Of a DNA stretch of 64,000 bases, positions 27,090-35,879 are shown piece after piece. Position numbers and translations under genes: made by a program. The stretch lies in NCBI RefSeq assembly GCF_014873855.1, contig NZ_JADBEL010000021.1, forward strand, positions 1 to 64,000. Reading direction: 5' to 3'. Source of the stretch: Sporosarcina limicola (GTDB taxonomy: Bacteria > Bacillota > Bacilli > Bacillales_A > Planococcaceae). The first letter of the stretch is position 1. Every line of letters begins with the position of its first letter. The notes beneath the pieces were generated by a model. It did no database searches. It had not been told where the DNA came from and saw only the letters and a list, made by a program, of their open reading frames with translations.

Positions 27090-28220
27090 ATGAAGACTGT
27101 TTTGACAACACTTGAAAAAATGACACCTGCTTATGATCCATGGGAAGCATACTTGGATATGCAGGAGCACGGCAAACTAACATTATCGAGTATTGAATTT
27201 ACAACGACGTATTTATGCAATATGCGCTGTGAACATTGTGCGGTCGGTTATATGTTACAGCATAAAGACCCAGATGCACTCCCTGTCGAATTACTCATTT
27301 CCCGCCTAGGGGAGATCCCTCATTTACGGACCATAAGTCTTACAGGCGGTGAGCCGATGTTCTCCAAGAAGTCTGTCGATCAATACGTTTTACCGCTTTT
27401 GAAATATGCGCATGAACGTGGAATCCGGACGCAAATGAACTCGAATTTGACGATGCCCCTCGACCGTTATATGACGATTGCGCCCTATTTAGATGTCTTA
27501 CATATTTCACATAACTGGGGCACGCTCGATGATTTCATCGATGGCGGTTTTGCGAATATGGAACGGAGGCCACCTCGTGAACGCCGGGCGGAGCAATTTA
27601 AGCGGATGATTGATAATAGCCGTGCATTGGCTGAAGCAGGCGTCATGGTGTCAGCTGAGACCATGTTGAATAAACGCACGCTGCCTCATCTTGAACATAT
27701 TCATAAACAAGTTGTGGAAGAAATGAAATGTGCGAGACATGAGGTTCACCCAATGTACCCGAGTGACTTTGCTTCGCAACTTGAAGTACTTTCTTTAAAT
27801 GAAACCAGAAAAGCGATTCATGAATTATTAGATTCCCGTGATGAGGATATATGGATGTTGTTTGGTACGCTGCCATTTTACGCATGTAGTGATAACGAAG
27901 AGGATCTCGCGTTATTGAATCGGATTTATAATAGTAAAAATGTCTCAGTGCGCAATGATCCGGACGGCAGATCTCGTCTGAACGTCAATATTTTCACAGG
28001 CGACGTTATCGTGACAGATTTTGGCGACACACCACCGATGGGTAATATTCAAACGGATTCGCTTCCTGCTATGCTTAATCGTTGGTTGGAACGACCTCTT
28101 GCAAAAACGATTGGTTGTCATTGTTCTGCTGTCCATTGTCTTGGCCCAAATTTATTGGTGAAAGATGCGTATTATCCCGAGATCGATTTTGCCAAGCGGC
28201 AATCAAAAATTACGCGATAA
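27090..28220 (+). CDS. yfkAB: radical SAM protein YfkAB
   Basis: 376 residues. The radical SAM cluster motif CNMRCEHC (near 43) binds 4Fe-4S and SAM; GGEPMFS follows. A second Cys motif CHCSAVHC near the C-terminus is the CxCxxxxC signature of the YfkAB family. Substrate not known. TAGGAGC precedes the ATG. Single gene with a strong hairpin after it. Confidence 0.9.
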   Translation: MKTVLTTLEKMTPAYDPWEAYLDMQEHGKLTLSSIEFTTTYLCNMRCEHCAVGYMLQHKDPDALPVELLISRLGEIPHLRTISLTGGEPMFSKKSVDQYVLPLLKYAHERGIRTQMNSNLTMPLDRYMTIAPYLDVLHISHNWGTLDDFIDGGFANMERRPPRERRAEQFKRMIDNSRALAEAGVMVSAETMLNKRTLPHLEHIHKQVVEEMKCARHEVHPMYPSDFASQLEVLSLNETRKAIHELLDSRDEDIWMLFGTLPFYACSDNEEDLALLNRIYNSKNVSVRNDPDGRSRLNVNIFTGDVIVTDFGDTPPMGNIQTDSLPAMLNRWLERPLAKTIGCHCSAVHCLGPNLLVKDAYYPEIDFAKRQSKITR

Positions 28221-28287
28221 ATTAAACTTATAACGACAGCAATGGTGAGCAGTTATGAAAGTCCAATATCTCCAAAGAAAAAAACAT

Positions 28288-28338
28288 AAAAAAACAAGAG
28301 GACAACGTCTTAATGACAAAAACCTCTTGTTTTTTTAT
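28288..28338. terminator. terminator between convergent genes
   Basis: AAAACAAGAGG ... CCTCTTGTTTTTTT stem. A close relative with the same ACAAGAGG-ACGTCTTA-CTCTTG design lies at 31061-31118. Confidence 0.8.
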
Positions 28339-28419
28339 GCTCTTGCGTCTCTGTATTAGATTGCGATATAAACAGACGCGGTAAGCCAATTCACTTTGTG
28401 GAGGGGATTGTAAATAGTT

Positions 28420-30396
28420 TTAGAACGAATTTAAAGTTTCAGCTACAATTTCTACTATATTATTATTTTGAATAATATTCTCTACTTCTTTTTCGGAAAG
28501 CGTTGACTTAATTCCTGCATACGAAGCACCGTCTATTTCAATCACGACTTCTTTTCCTTTAGCAATAGTAACAGTGTAGAATTCGTTATTGACTTCTTGT
28601 TTATAAGAAAAAAAACGAAGAGGCTCAGACTCAGATTTGAAATTCAACTCAAACAACTGCTCGTTGATTTTAATTTCTTTTATGATGTTTTCAGAATTAT
28701 CATCATCTCTAGCCAAGTTCTTGCTTATACTTATAGTTATTTCTAAAACTTGTTCCGAGTCTTGTTCTGAATAATACTTTAATCCTAAGAAGCCTAAATC
28801 TTTAGGAGATGTTTCCTTTGTATAAACCTTATTTACTTCAAATTGCGAGGTGTCTACATTTAATTTATTCGTCCAAATTCTTTTTAAGCTATAATTATCA
28901 ATAATTGGACTAAATTTAACTCCAGGATAATAAGATTTAAATTCATTTAAGTTCTCAAATGTATAACTTAGATGCTCAAAAATAATCAATTTTTTTTCTT
29001 CACCATATTCAGCAAGTTTATATTCGTTGTATTTAAGTTCCTCCAATCCTTTCGTAAAATATTCTTGAAATTCTTGAAATTCTTGAAATTCTTCAGACAA
29101 TTTCTCATCTTCAGCGGTAAGTTCATATTGTTCATGTTCATTGATGTGTTCATGTTTATACACATTGTTGTCGTGCTTGATAACAAATTTCATTAAAGTA
29201 TCACTTATGTTCTTCAGAAAGCTTAAATTAATATCTTTTATCGTATTATCTGATGGCAAGTGTATTTTTTTCATTACATTTTGACTTCCGATACTAAGGC
29301 CATTCATATGATGGTGCAAAAAGGAAGAATGATCACTCATTATAGTACCCGAAAGGTCTATGTTTGTTTTTATACCATTGTCTTCCAAAAACACTTGAAG
29401 ATCTTGAATTAATTCTTGTGACACTTCTGTTTCGGTTGACACTAAATCCACTGGTCCATCAAAAAGAGAGTCTAAATTTATATTATAAATATGCTCATAT
29501 TTTCCTTTAATAGAATCAGTAAAGAAATAGCTACCTTGTAATCCGGAGTCTTCCCCATTAAAAGCAACGATTATAATGTCGTTTTCTAGAGAGCCTTGAT
29601 AGTCTATTAACTGTCGAGCGATGTTGAGTAATACAGAGACGCCTGTAGCATTGTCAATAGTGCCTGAGTAAATGGTATTGTTGACCTGCCCTACATGGTC
29701 AAGGTGTGCCGACAGAACAATGGCTTTTTTGCTATCTTTTCCTGGAATTTTCCCTACGACATTATAGGCTTGAATAGTTTCTTCTTGTGCTGAGCTTGCA
29801 ATCTCGATTTGACCTTTTTTAGATTTTTTAAGTTTGTTGTACGTTTCTTTGGTAATTTGAATAATTGGCTTATCGAAATTATCCATTCCTAGTGTTCGAC
29901 TCAATTCTTTTTTGACAATAAGTACACCTTTTGATTCTTCAAAAGCTTTTTGAAAATCACTGTCATCTTCTAGAACAATAAACGCTTCTTCTAATTTAGA
30001 ATCATTAATATCCAGTGTATAAGGAGATTTAATGGTATAATCTGTGAAGCCTGAACTCTCTAGAAAGTCTTTTCCTCTTTCCAGCTCTATTGTCTTTCCA
30101 TCATCTAAAGTTATATTAATATCAAATTTTAGCTTGTTAGGGTCGTGGAATTTATGTGGATACTCTATTAGGAAGCTATCTTGTTGAAATGTCTCTAGTC
30201 CCAATTCTTTGAAACTATTTTCTACAAAATCGACTGCCAACTCATTTCCCTTAGTTCCAGTAAGCCTACCACTCATTTCTTTGGAAGTTAAATTTTCTAA
30301 TGTCTCCTTTAAATCTTGATTTTCAGCTTTTTCTTCTTCTGCATCACATCCACTCATAAATATACAAAAAAACATAATAAATAACAATTTTCTCAC
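28420..30396 (-). CDS. M28-family peptidase lipoprotein
   Basis: 658 residues. Lipobox MSGC near residue 17 marks a lipoprotein. A PA-like insert (about 100-200) precedes an M28 zinc peptidase domain (about 205-400): SAHLDHVGQ, GTIDNATGVSVL, FNGEDSGLQGS, NLDSLF and HLPSDN supply the metal ligands and catalytic Glu. An aminopeptidase acting outside the membrane is likely. The C-terminal 250 residues are unassigned. Between them a 9-bp repeat (TTCTTGAAA) encodes EFQEFQEFQE near 440. Confidence 0.85.
   Translation of the reverse strand: MRKLLFIMFFCIFMSGCDAEEEKAENQDLKETLENLTSKEMSGRLTGTKGNELAVDFVENSFKELGLETFQQDSFLIEYPHKFHDPNKLKFDINITLDDGKTIELERGKDFLESSGFTDYTIKSPYTLDINDSKLEEAFIVLEDDSDFQKAFEESKGVLIVKKELSRTLGMDNFDKPIIQITKETYNKLKKSKKGQIEIASSAQEETIQAYNVVGKIPGKDSKKAIVLSAHLDHVGQVNNTIYSGTIDNATGVSVLLNIARQLIDYQGSLENDIIIVAFNGEDSGLQGSYFFTDSIKGKYEHIYNINLDSLFDGPVDLVSTETEVSQELIQDLQVFLEDNGIKTNIDLSGTIMSDHSSFLHHHMNGLSIGSQNVMKKIHLPSDNTIKDINLSFLKNISDTLMKFVIKHDNNVYKHEHINEHEQYELTAEDEKLSEEFQEFQEFQEYFTKGLEELKYNEYKLAEYGEEKKLIIFEHLSYTFENLNEFKSYYPGVKFSPIIDNYSLKRIWTNKLNVDTSQFEVNKVYTKETSPKDLGFLGLKYYSEQDSEQVLEITISISKNLARDDDNSENIIKEIKINEQLFELNFKSESEPLRFFSYKQEVNNEFYTVTIAKGKEVVIEIDGASYAGIKSTLSEKEVENIIQNNNIVEIVAETLNSF
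29055..29095. repeat. 9-bp tandem repeat inside the M28 gene
   Basis: About four tandem copies of TTCTTGAAA encode repeated Glu-Phe-Gln. Copy changes would stay in frame and only alter a linker. Confidence 0.75.
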
Positions 30397-30533
30397 AATA
30401 CAACCCCTTTTATCTGATTATATGAAACGTTCAAAGAAATGTATTTACATTTAATTGGTATAAATGTATCATAAAACTTGAAGGGGTTGGAGTCAATGGA
30501 AAATACTTATAAAATTCAGGGGGTTATTACAAA

Positions 30534-30905
30534 ATGAAGACAAAAATGTTTTTACCTTTACTATTTGGAATGTTTTTGATGATCTTTCCCACAATTGGGT
30601 TTGCTCAAGGCAATGAGAACTTAAATGAATTACCTTTTGAAGAAACAAACAGTTTCTATGAAGAGACAGTAAATCCAATGTGGATTCCTTGCCCTTATTG
30701 GGAGAGCGATCACAGATGGCAAACTGGAAATGTTACCACTGGTCATGTAACTGAATACCACACCCACAGGATTGCTGGCGTAGACTTTAAAAATTGCGAA
30801 TGGAAACAATGGACACGCTACACCGAACAGTATTGTGCTTGCGGAAAATATAGAACATTGCAACAATATATTGGACCTAGCAACGATAAACATACTTATA
30901 ATTAA
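30534..30905 (+). CDS. secreted Cys/Trp/His-rich small protein
   Basis: 123 residues with a Sec signal peptide (1-24, cleavage near FAQG). The mature part has four Cys (CPYWES, NCEW, YCACGKYR) and many Trp/Tyr/His, so it is probably disulfide- or metal-stabilised outside the cell. The preceding ribosome site is weak (GGGGG, 11 nt). No family recognised. Confidence 0.65.
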   Translation: MKTKMFLPLLFGMFLMIFPTIGFAQGNENLNELPFEETNSFYEETVNPMWIPCPYWESDHRWQTGNVTTGHVTEYHTHRIAGVDFKNCEWKQWTRYTEQYCACGKYRTLQQYIGPSNDKHTYN

Positions 30906-31060
30906 TAATTGAAAAAGCTAAATACCCTATATTCAAAAAACGACAAACTTGTTATGTGAATTTCGAACCAACTATTAACTCCAACCTATACACCTTCAAC
31001 ACATTATTTAACTAAGCAGGTTTATTCTCTAAGAGAACTTCAATATTTTTCTTATGAAAT

Positions 31061-31118
31061 AAAAACAAGAGGAAAACGTCTTAGTGACGCATACTCTTGT
31101 TTTTTTATTTTGAACGCC
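31061..31118 (+). terminator. rho-independent terminator
   Basis: AAAAACAAGAG ... CTCTTGTTTTTTT stem in the gap after the secreted protein. Apart from this the 30906-31217 gap shows nothing recognisable. Confidence 0.7.
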
Positions 31119-31217
31119 CATAGACAATTATTAAGCTATAACCCTCTTTGAAAAGTGCGATCTTTAGATTGAACTTTCAGTCACGACGTTCGTCTATAGA
31201 GAAGGGAAGGGGATTAT

Positions 31218-31673
31218 ATGAAAACATTTTTCCAAAACAGTTATTTCGGATTCATCCTGCTATTTCTATACGTACTGCTGAATTATTTCGGATCAATTCA
31301 GCGCATGAACATCATGGATCTCGATAGCTATATGTATGAAGCGACAAAAGATATCGAAGGTTCAGGGACGGTTTTCGCTTTAATAGCGTATGACCCAATT
31401 TTTCAGGTGTTGTTTTCATTTGTATTGATGATTTTCCTAGCGGCTATATTCTTGCTCGCTAGATTTATTTTCTTGACGGTGACTTCCGCAAAAATATGGA
31501 ATGGAATGTATGTCATTTTTGCAATGACGGTGTTATATCTGATGTTTTCTGTTGGAAGTGCGGCGATTCATCATATGGAGTGGGGAATTTATTTGCTAGT
31601 ATTGCAAGAGTGTATGCTGATTTTATTCGGTGTATTTGCGTTGGGACATATAAAATTGCTACGCGGAACTTGA
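31218..31673 (+). CDS. four-helix membrane protein
   Basis: 151 residues with four hydrophobic helices (about 8-26, 55-85, 92-115, 122-145). GAAGGGAAGGGG precedes the ATG. No family recognised and no linked partner. Confidence 0.65.
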   Translation: MKTFFQNSYFGFILLFLYVLLNYFGSIQRMNIMDLDSYMYEATKDIEGSGTVFALIAYDPIFQVLFSFVLMIFLAAIFLLARFIFLTVTSAKIWNGMYVIFAMTVLYLMFSVGSAAIHHMEWGIYLLVLQECMLILFGVFALGHIKLLRGT

Positions 31674-31725
31674 GTTCCTAACAAGCGTCAGGTCGTTACA
31701 TTGAATCATCAAATGATAGAATTAT

Positions 31726-31801
31726 CTGATAATTATCTTTCGTATCGACATCGAATACAAGCCTTTTATCAGTACAGGGGTACAGTTTTCCTGTTTGCAA
31801 A
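31726..31801. repeat. duplicated scrap of the mobA/pucB 3' end
   Basis: About 75 bp match 34147-34220, the C-terminal coding end of the pucB-like gene, with only a few differences. Same orientation, so it is a partial duplication 2.4 kb away. Confidence 0.8.
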
Positions 31802-31829
31802 TCAGTGGATTAGCGTACTTTGAGGAGGA

Positions 31830-31967
31830 ATGAATAGAATCATGGTGATTGGAGTAGCTTCCGGTGTAGGAAAGTCAAATGTTAACTATGGAGAAAGGGC
31901 TGTTGTAATAAAATACAACAGCCCTTTTTCTCTACAAATTTCATTTTTAAAGTGTGAAAGAACTGGT
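31830..31967 (+). pseudogene. truncated P-loop (topology-modulation-like) gene
   Basis: GAGGAGGA precedes an ATG whose product starts MNRIMVIGVASGVGKSNVN, the P-loop start of small nucleoside-kinase-like or topology modulation (FlaR-like) proteins. After about 19 residues the frame runs straight into a terminator hairpin, so only the head survives. It directly follows the duplicated pucB scrap. Confidence 0.65.
31888..31935 (+). terminator. rho-independent terminator
   Basis: GGGCTGTTGT / ACAACAGCCC stem then TTTTTCTC. Confidence 0.85.
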
Positions 31968-31969
31968 TG

Positions 31970-32281
31970 AACGTACACTTGTGTACCTACTGCAAAACTA
32001 TATAGACGACCAGCAGTTATAGTCCCATTAAGAGGAGATGTGGTAGGACGATGCCTCCCAATGATATTTTCCCGTTGAATGATTGTATAATCCTACACGA
32101 ATAACACTTGGTTTCGGCGACCAACTAACATTATATTTCACTGTTTTTTTCTTAACCATGGAGATTCGACTCTGTCCATACGTACTATTTCTCGCTAAGA
32201 CATTCTAGTCAGTATTATAAGCAGCAATAACGCCTACTTAATCACTAATTACAACCTTAGGAAAAGGAGCAGCCCTAACGC
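31970..32281 (-). pseudogene. broken C-terminal domain of the M56 protein
   Basis: Read on the minus strand, past the stop of the M56 gene, frames continue in pieces: APFPKVVISD, then TVKYNVSWSPKPSVIRVGLY, then SPLNGTITAGRLYSFAVGTQ. This looks like a secreted beta-domain interrupted by stops and frameshifts. The M56 gene probably once extended through it. Confidence 0.5.
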
Positions 32282-33583
32282 CTATTTACCACCAGTTACA
32301 ACCTTAGGAGTCTTAATGCCTACTTTAACTTTACCACCCTTTACAACCTTAGGAGTCCTAACGCCTACTTTAACTTTACCACCAGTTACAACCTTAGGAG
32401 TCTTAACGCTTGCTTTAACTTTACCACCAGTTACAACCTTAGGAGTCTTAACGCCTGCTTTAACTTTACCACCAGTTACAACCTTAGGAGTCCTAGCGCC
32501 TACTTTACCACCAGTTACAACCTTAGCAACGCTAACGCCTACTTTGTTATCAGTATATACCTCCTGCTTTGCACTCGCGGCATCTGCCACAATTGCACCT
32601 ACTGACATAAATCCCAGAGTGAGCATAATTGCAGACACGCGAATCCATTTTTTACTTTTAAAATTTTCGTTTTTCAATATCATTGTAATTCTCCTTTCAA
32701 GATGTTTTTGCTTGTCACTAAATGCGGAAAATAATTTTACTCGTTGGTCTGCGACATTCCAAAGTACATTTAAAATCAACTCACAATATCGCCTCCTTTC
32801 CTGATTATTCATTGATTTTACAACACTTTCGTCACATGAGAGTTCACAAAAGTGGTCAATGTCACGTCTGGCCATATAAACTAATGGGTTAAACCAATGG
32901 ACTGCATTGATTAAAAGCAGCAAGCATTTTATCCATGCATCATGGCGCTTCCAATGCGTTAATTCATGAAGAAATATACACCGCAATTCTTCTAGTTGAA
33001 ATTCAACATTCGGCAAAACTATACGTGGGTGAAAGATGCCACTCAGAAAAGGTGAGCTAATACTCGAAGAAATGTATACGGGTATTTTTTCTGATATGCC
33101 CATTTCTTGTTTGCATATTGAAAGCATTCCTACAATCTGTTGATCATCCGTTAGTCGGCACAAGCTTACAATACGTTGATTTGCTTTATAGTTCTGAACA
33201 ATGACAATTGCGATGAATACCAACGTTCCCATCAGCAAAAGATAGGGGAGAAAAACTAGGATTGAATAGCCTATGGAATAGCTTTCCACCTGCACTAATT
33301 CAGGTGGAAGAGCTGTTTGGGAAGTCGGACTAAAACGCATGATAGAGGGCAAGTTCAGTACTTTGTCAATCTTTGGGATGATATTCAAATCCAGCCGTGA
33401 TAGCCAGTAATGGTAAGGAATCAGGAACAGTGTGGCAATCACAATATTGGAGTAATAATGCCATGTTGCTGTAAAATATTTAAGCGTTACCGTACTCAAC
33501 ATCTTCAAAATCAGGTAGAATACCCCTGCTATAACGGACATCATCAACAACTGAGTGTACATGTTCATCAGCATAAAAATCAC
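32282..33583 (-). CDS. M56-family (BlaR1-type) membrane metalloprotease
   Basis: 433 residues. Four membrane helices and a cytosolic M56 protease domain with HELTHWKRHD (zinc motif, near 207) and a helix after residue 310. BlaR1-type proteins sense a signal outside and cleave the BlaI partner. The tail (about 345-433) is five copies of a roughly 16-residue repeat (TPKVVTGGKVKAGVK), encoded by near-identical tandem DNA, and ends early next to a broken further domain. So the sensor part is probably lost. GTG abuts the blaI stop after AAAGGAG; an ATG three codons on is possible. Confidence 0.82.
   Translation of the reverse strand: MIFMLMNMYTQLLMMSVIAGVFYLILKMLSTVTLKYFTATWHYYSNIVIATLFLIPYHYWLSRLDLNIIPKIDKVLNLPSIMRFSPTSQTALPPELVQVESYSIGYSILVFLPYLLLMGTLVFIAIVIVQNYKANQRIVSLCRLTDDQQIVGMLSICKQEMGISEKIPVYISSSISSPFLSGIFHPRIVLPNVEFQLEELRCIFLHELTHWKRHDAWIKCLLLLINAVHWFNPLVYMARRDIDHFCELSCDESVVKSMNNQERRRYCELILNVLWNVADQRVKLFSAFSDKQKHLERRITMILKNENFKSKKWIRVSAIMLTLGFMSVGAIVADAASAKQEVYTDNKVGVSVAKVVTGGKVGARTPKVVTGGKVKAGVKTPKVVTGGKVKASVKTPKVVTGGKVKVGVRTPKVVKGGKVKVGIKTPKVVTGGK
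32316..32535. repeat. tandem repeats of about 48 bp in the M56 tail
   Basis: Five near-identical units containing CCAGTTACAACCTTAGGAGT and CTTTAACTTTACC. Unit number may vary by slippage or recombination. Confidence 0.85.
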
Positions 33584-33952
33584 CTACTCCTTTAAGCGCT
33601 TCATAAGGCTCTCAATGTCTTCCTTCGTTAAGTCGTCATTCTCGCACAATGCAGTTATCAGGCCAAATACGGACCCTTTATGCACGTCTTTTATGAATTG
33701 TTTTGTTTCGGAATTCCGATATTCTTGTTCTGTAATGCAAGCTTCATAATGATAGGCCCTTCCAATTCTTGTTGCTTTAATAATTCCCTTTTCAATCAAA
33801 CGTGCCAAAAACGTAATGACTGTGTTTTGCTTCCATGCATTTTCTTCTGGCAGACCTTTCATAATTTCTGAAGTAGTTACAGGGCTTCCCGTTCCCCATA
33901 TAAATACCATAATCTGTTTCTCGGCATCCGATATGCGTTGCAACTTTTTCAT
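33584..33952 (-). CDS. BlaI/MecI-family repressor
   Basis: 122 residues with a BlaI/MecI winged helix (DAEKQIMVFIW, TVITFLARLIEKGII) and a helical dimer tail carrying the usual cleavage region. It pairs with the M56 protein directly downstream. A palindromic operator lies just upstream. The target genes beyond itself are not visible. Confidence 0.9.
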   Translation of the reverse strand: MKKLQRISDAEKQIMVFIWGTGSPVTTSEIMKGLPEENAWKQNTVITFLARLIEKGIIKATRIGRAYHYEACITEQEYRNSETKQFIKDVHKGSVFGLITALCENDDLTKEDIESLMKRLKE

Positions 33953-33973
33953 GATGATTCTCCTTCCTTATTA

Positions 33974-34023
33974 ATCTATACCGTGTAGGTTAATTTAAAT
34001 CTACACGACGTAGATTAATATGT
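33974..34023 (-). promoter_or_regulatory. BlaI-type operator pair
   Basis: ATCTACGTCGTGTAGAT and CCTACACGGTATAGATTA, each with a TACA/TGTA-like dyad, side by side upstream of blaI. This matches the known operator style of BlaI/MecI repressors and suggests autoregulation. Confidence 0.7.
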
Positions 34024-34116
34024 CAAGGCATTTCATTACTGAGTAAAATTACACTAGTTACATTGGGTGGTGTTCAAATTACCTATACAAATCTAGGTAA
34101 TGAAAAAAGACCACTA

Positions 34117-34728
34117 TCATTTCATTTTTTCTATTGACTTAAGTACCTGATAATCCTCTTTCGTATCGATATCGAATACAAGCCTTTTATCAGTACAGGG
34201 GTACAGTTTTCCTGTTTGCAAAAAATCACCTTGTAAAAGTGCTCTTGCTCCTTTGTCACCACGTAATTTCAGCAGGTCGGGGTACATGGCCGATGAAAAA
34301 AGGACAGGCGGGGTAATCGTCTGTTCATATGTAGTTGCGACGAACCTACATGACGGGTTTTTCTTCATACAGGTAATCATTTTTTCGAGCATTTGGACTG
34401 TGATGAAAGGCTGATCGGCCAGCATGACAATGACGGCATCCATCTGCTCTATTTGAGCTTGTTCAATTCCGCATCGTAATGACTCGGATTGGCCATCATT
34501 TGCAGTGGAACAGGTAAGGATTGTGACCTTCTCGTTCGATTTCATTGCATCAGGCAACCACTTCGCTTCCGCCGTATTTGTAATAATATATACTTCATCA
34601 AGCAACGATTTCAAAGCAGTTTCAAGCGCCAAGCTCCCTACGGTCATTGTCCCAACAGGTAACGCCAATTTATCGCTCCCCATCCGGCTACTGTTTCCAG
34701 CGGCAAGGTAAATACCGGCAATTTTCAT
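34117..34728 (-). CDS. pucB: MobA-like molybdenum cofactor nucleotidyltransferase
   Basis: 203 residues. The N-terminal motif LAAGNSSRMGSDKL is the nucleotide-binding loop of MobA/MocA-type enzymes, which make the dinucleotide form of molybdopterin for hydroxylases. It overlaps the XdhC-like gene by four bases and lies by the xanthine dehydrogenase genes, as PucB does in B. subtilis. Its 3' end is duplicated at 31726. Confidence 0.85.
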   Translation of the reverse strand: MKIAGIYLAAGNSSRMGSDKLALPVGTMTVGSLALETALKSLLDEVYIITNTAEAKWLPDAMKSNEKVTILTCSTANDGQSESLRCGIEQAQIEQMDAVIVMLADQPFITVQMLEKMITCMKKNPSCRFVATTYEQTITPPVLFSSAMYPDLLKLRGDKGARALLQGDFLQTGKLYPCTDKRLVFDIDTKEDYQVLKSIEKMK

Positions 34729-35723
34729 GTCATTTTCCCCCGTCTCACGGCAATTAATTCCGCCACAATACTGACTGCGATTTCCTCAGGTCCATCTGCA
34801 CCAATGGAAAGTCCAATCGGTGAATGAATCCAATCAGGAACTTCTCCGCCATACAAGCGTTTCATCCTCTTCTTTGATCCCAAAACACCAAGATACAACA
34901 GTTGAAACGAACAAAGACTTTGCACTAGTTTGATATCCTGCTGAAAGTCATGCGTCATAACAATGACAGAATCCAGCGGGCTGAACGGAATATTACCGAT
35001 TAGCTTCTCAAGGTCGCCAAGTTGAAATGATTCTGCAGTGGGGAAATAAAGTTCGTTGCAAAGCGATTCGCGCCAATCAAGCAGATGGACAGCATAACCG
35101 ACGTTCCCTGCAACACGGGCGAGTGGTCTGGCATCTGCACCCGCACCGATAATGTAGAGATTTGGTTTAGGCCATACTACTTGACGATAAACCGTTTCAT
35201 CGCACACGGTTACCTGGCCTGCAATGTTTTGAAAAGGTGTGGCGGTGTCTAATTCGGGTCGAGTTTCATCATTTACCTCACCAAACTTTGCCCCACTTCT
35301 GCTTATAAATGAATACATATTAAAATCCTTCATCGATTGCATGTAGTAAACGGGCTGTTTCGCTTGCAATTGGTCATTCAAAAAGGTGAGTGCTTTTCGG
35401 AAAGTCGCATCAATAGCGCGAACCATAACGGTCACAACCCCATTGCACCCCGCACCGCGCCCCCAGCCCAAATCATCTTCCGCACTTAAATCATAACGAA
35501 ATACGTCCGTTTTCCCTGTGTTGAATAAACCCTGCGCCCGGTTATGTAGATCACTTTCAAGACAGCCCCCACTAATCACACCTAATCTCGTATCATCTTC
35601 TTTTAGTAACATCCAAGCGCCTTCTTTGCGATAAGCAGACCCGTCTACATGCACAATCGTCGCAAGTACAGTGGGTTGGTCATCAGTCAATATCGTGCTA
35701 ATTATTTCTTGAAGCCGTTCCAT
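34725..35723 (-). CDS. pucA: XdhC/CoxI-family maturation factor
   Basis: 332 residues. N-terminal XdhC_CoxI domain (GGCLESDL near 52) and a C-terminal Rossmann-like part (NLYIIGAGADARPLARVA near 187). These proteins insert sulfurated molybdenum cofactor into xanthine dehydrogenase. Transcribed divergently from pucDCE, with the MobA-like gene overlapping. Confidence 0.88.
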   Translation of the reverse strand: MERLQEIISTILTDDQPTVLATIVHVDGSAYRKEGAWMLLKEDDTRLGVISGGCLESDLHNRAQGLFNTGKTDVFRYDLSAEDDLGWGRGAGCNGVVTVMVRAIDATFRKALTFLNDQLQAKQPVYYMQSMKDFNMYSFISRSGAKFGEVNDETRPELDTATPFQNIAGQVTVCDETVYRQVVWPKPNLYIIGAGADARPLARVAGNVGYAVHLLDWRESLCNELYFPTAESFQLGDLEKLIGNIPFSPLDSVIVMTHDFQQDIKLVQSLCSFQLLYLGVLGSKKRMKRLYGGEVPDWIHSPIGLSIGADGPEEIAVSIVAELIAVRRGKMT

Positions 35724-35879
35724 TTATCCACCTCGTAAGTCCAATTCATTGCTACAACTTTGCCCTAATTGAAGCCTTTCTATGCGATTCAAGAATCAGT
35801 CATTATAAACAGGGCCTGGATTGGATAAAATATGACTACTAGTAGATGAGGATAGGTTAAAAATTCGGGAGGGGTTTTC

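Noticed and set aside
32316..32535. Regularly spaced repeats that could suggest a CRISPR array
   Set aside because: Units are contiguous and coding in the M56 gene, with no variable spacers and no cas genes.
32316..32804. 162-residue plus-strand open frame over the repeats
   Set aside because: It is the antisense of the M56 repeat tail; no ribosome site, and low-complexity Thr/Leu/Pro composition arises from the repeat.
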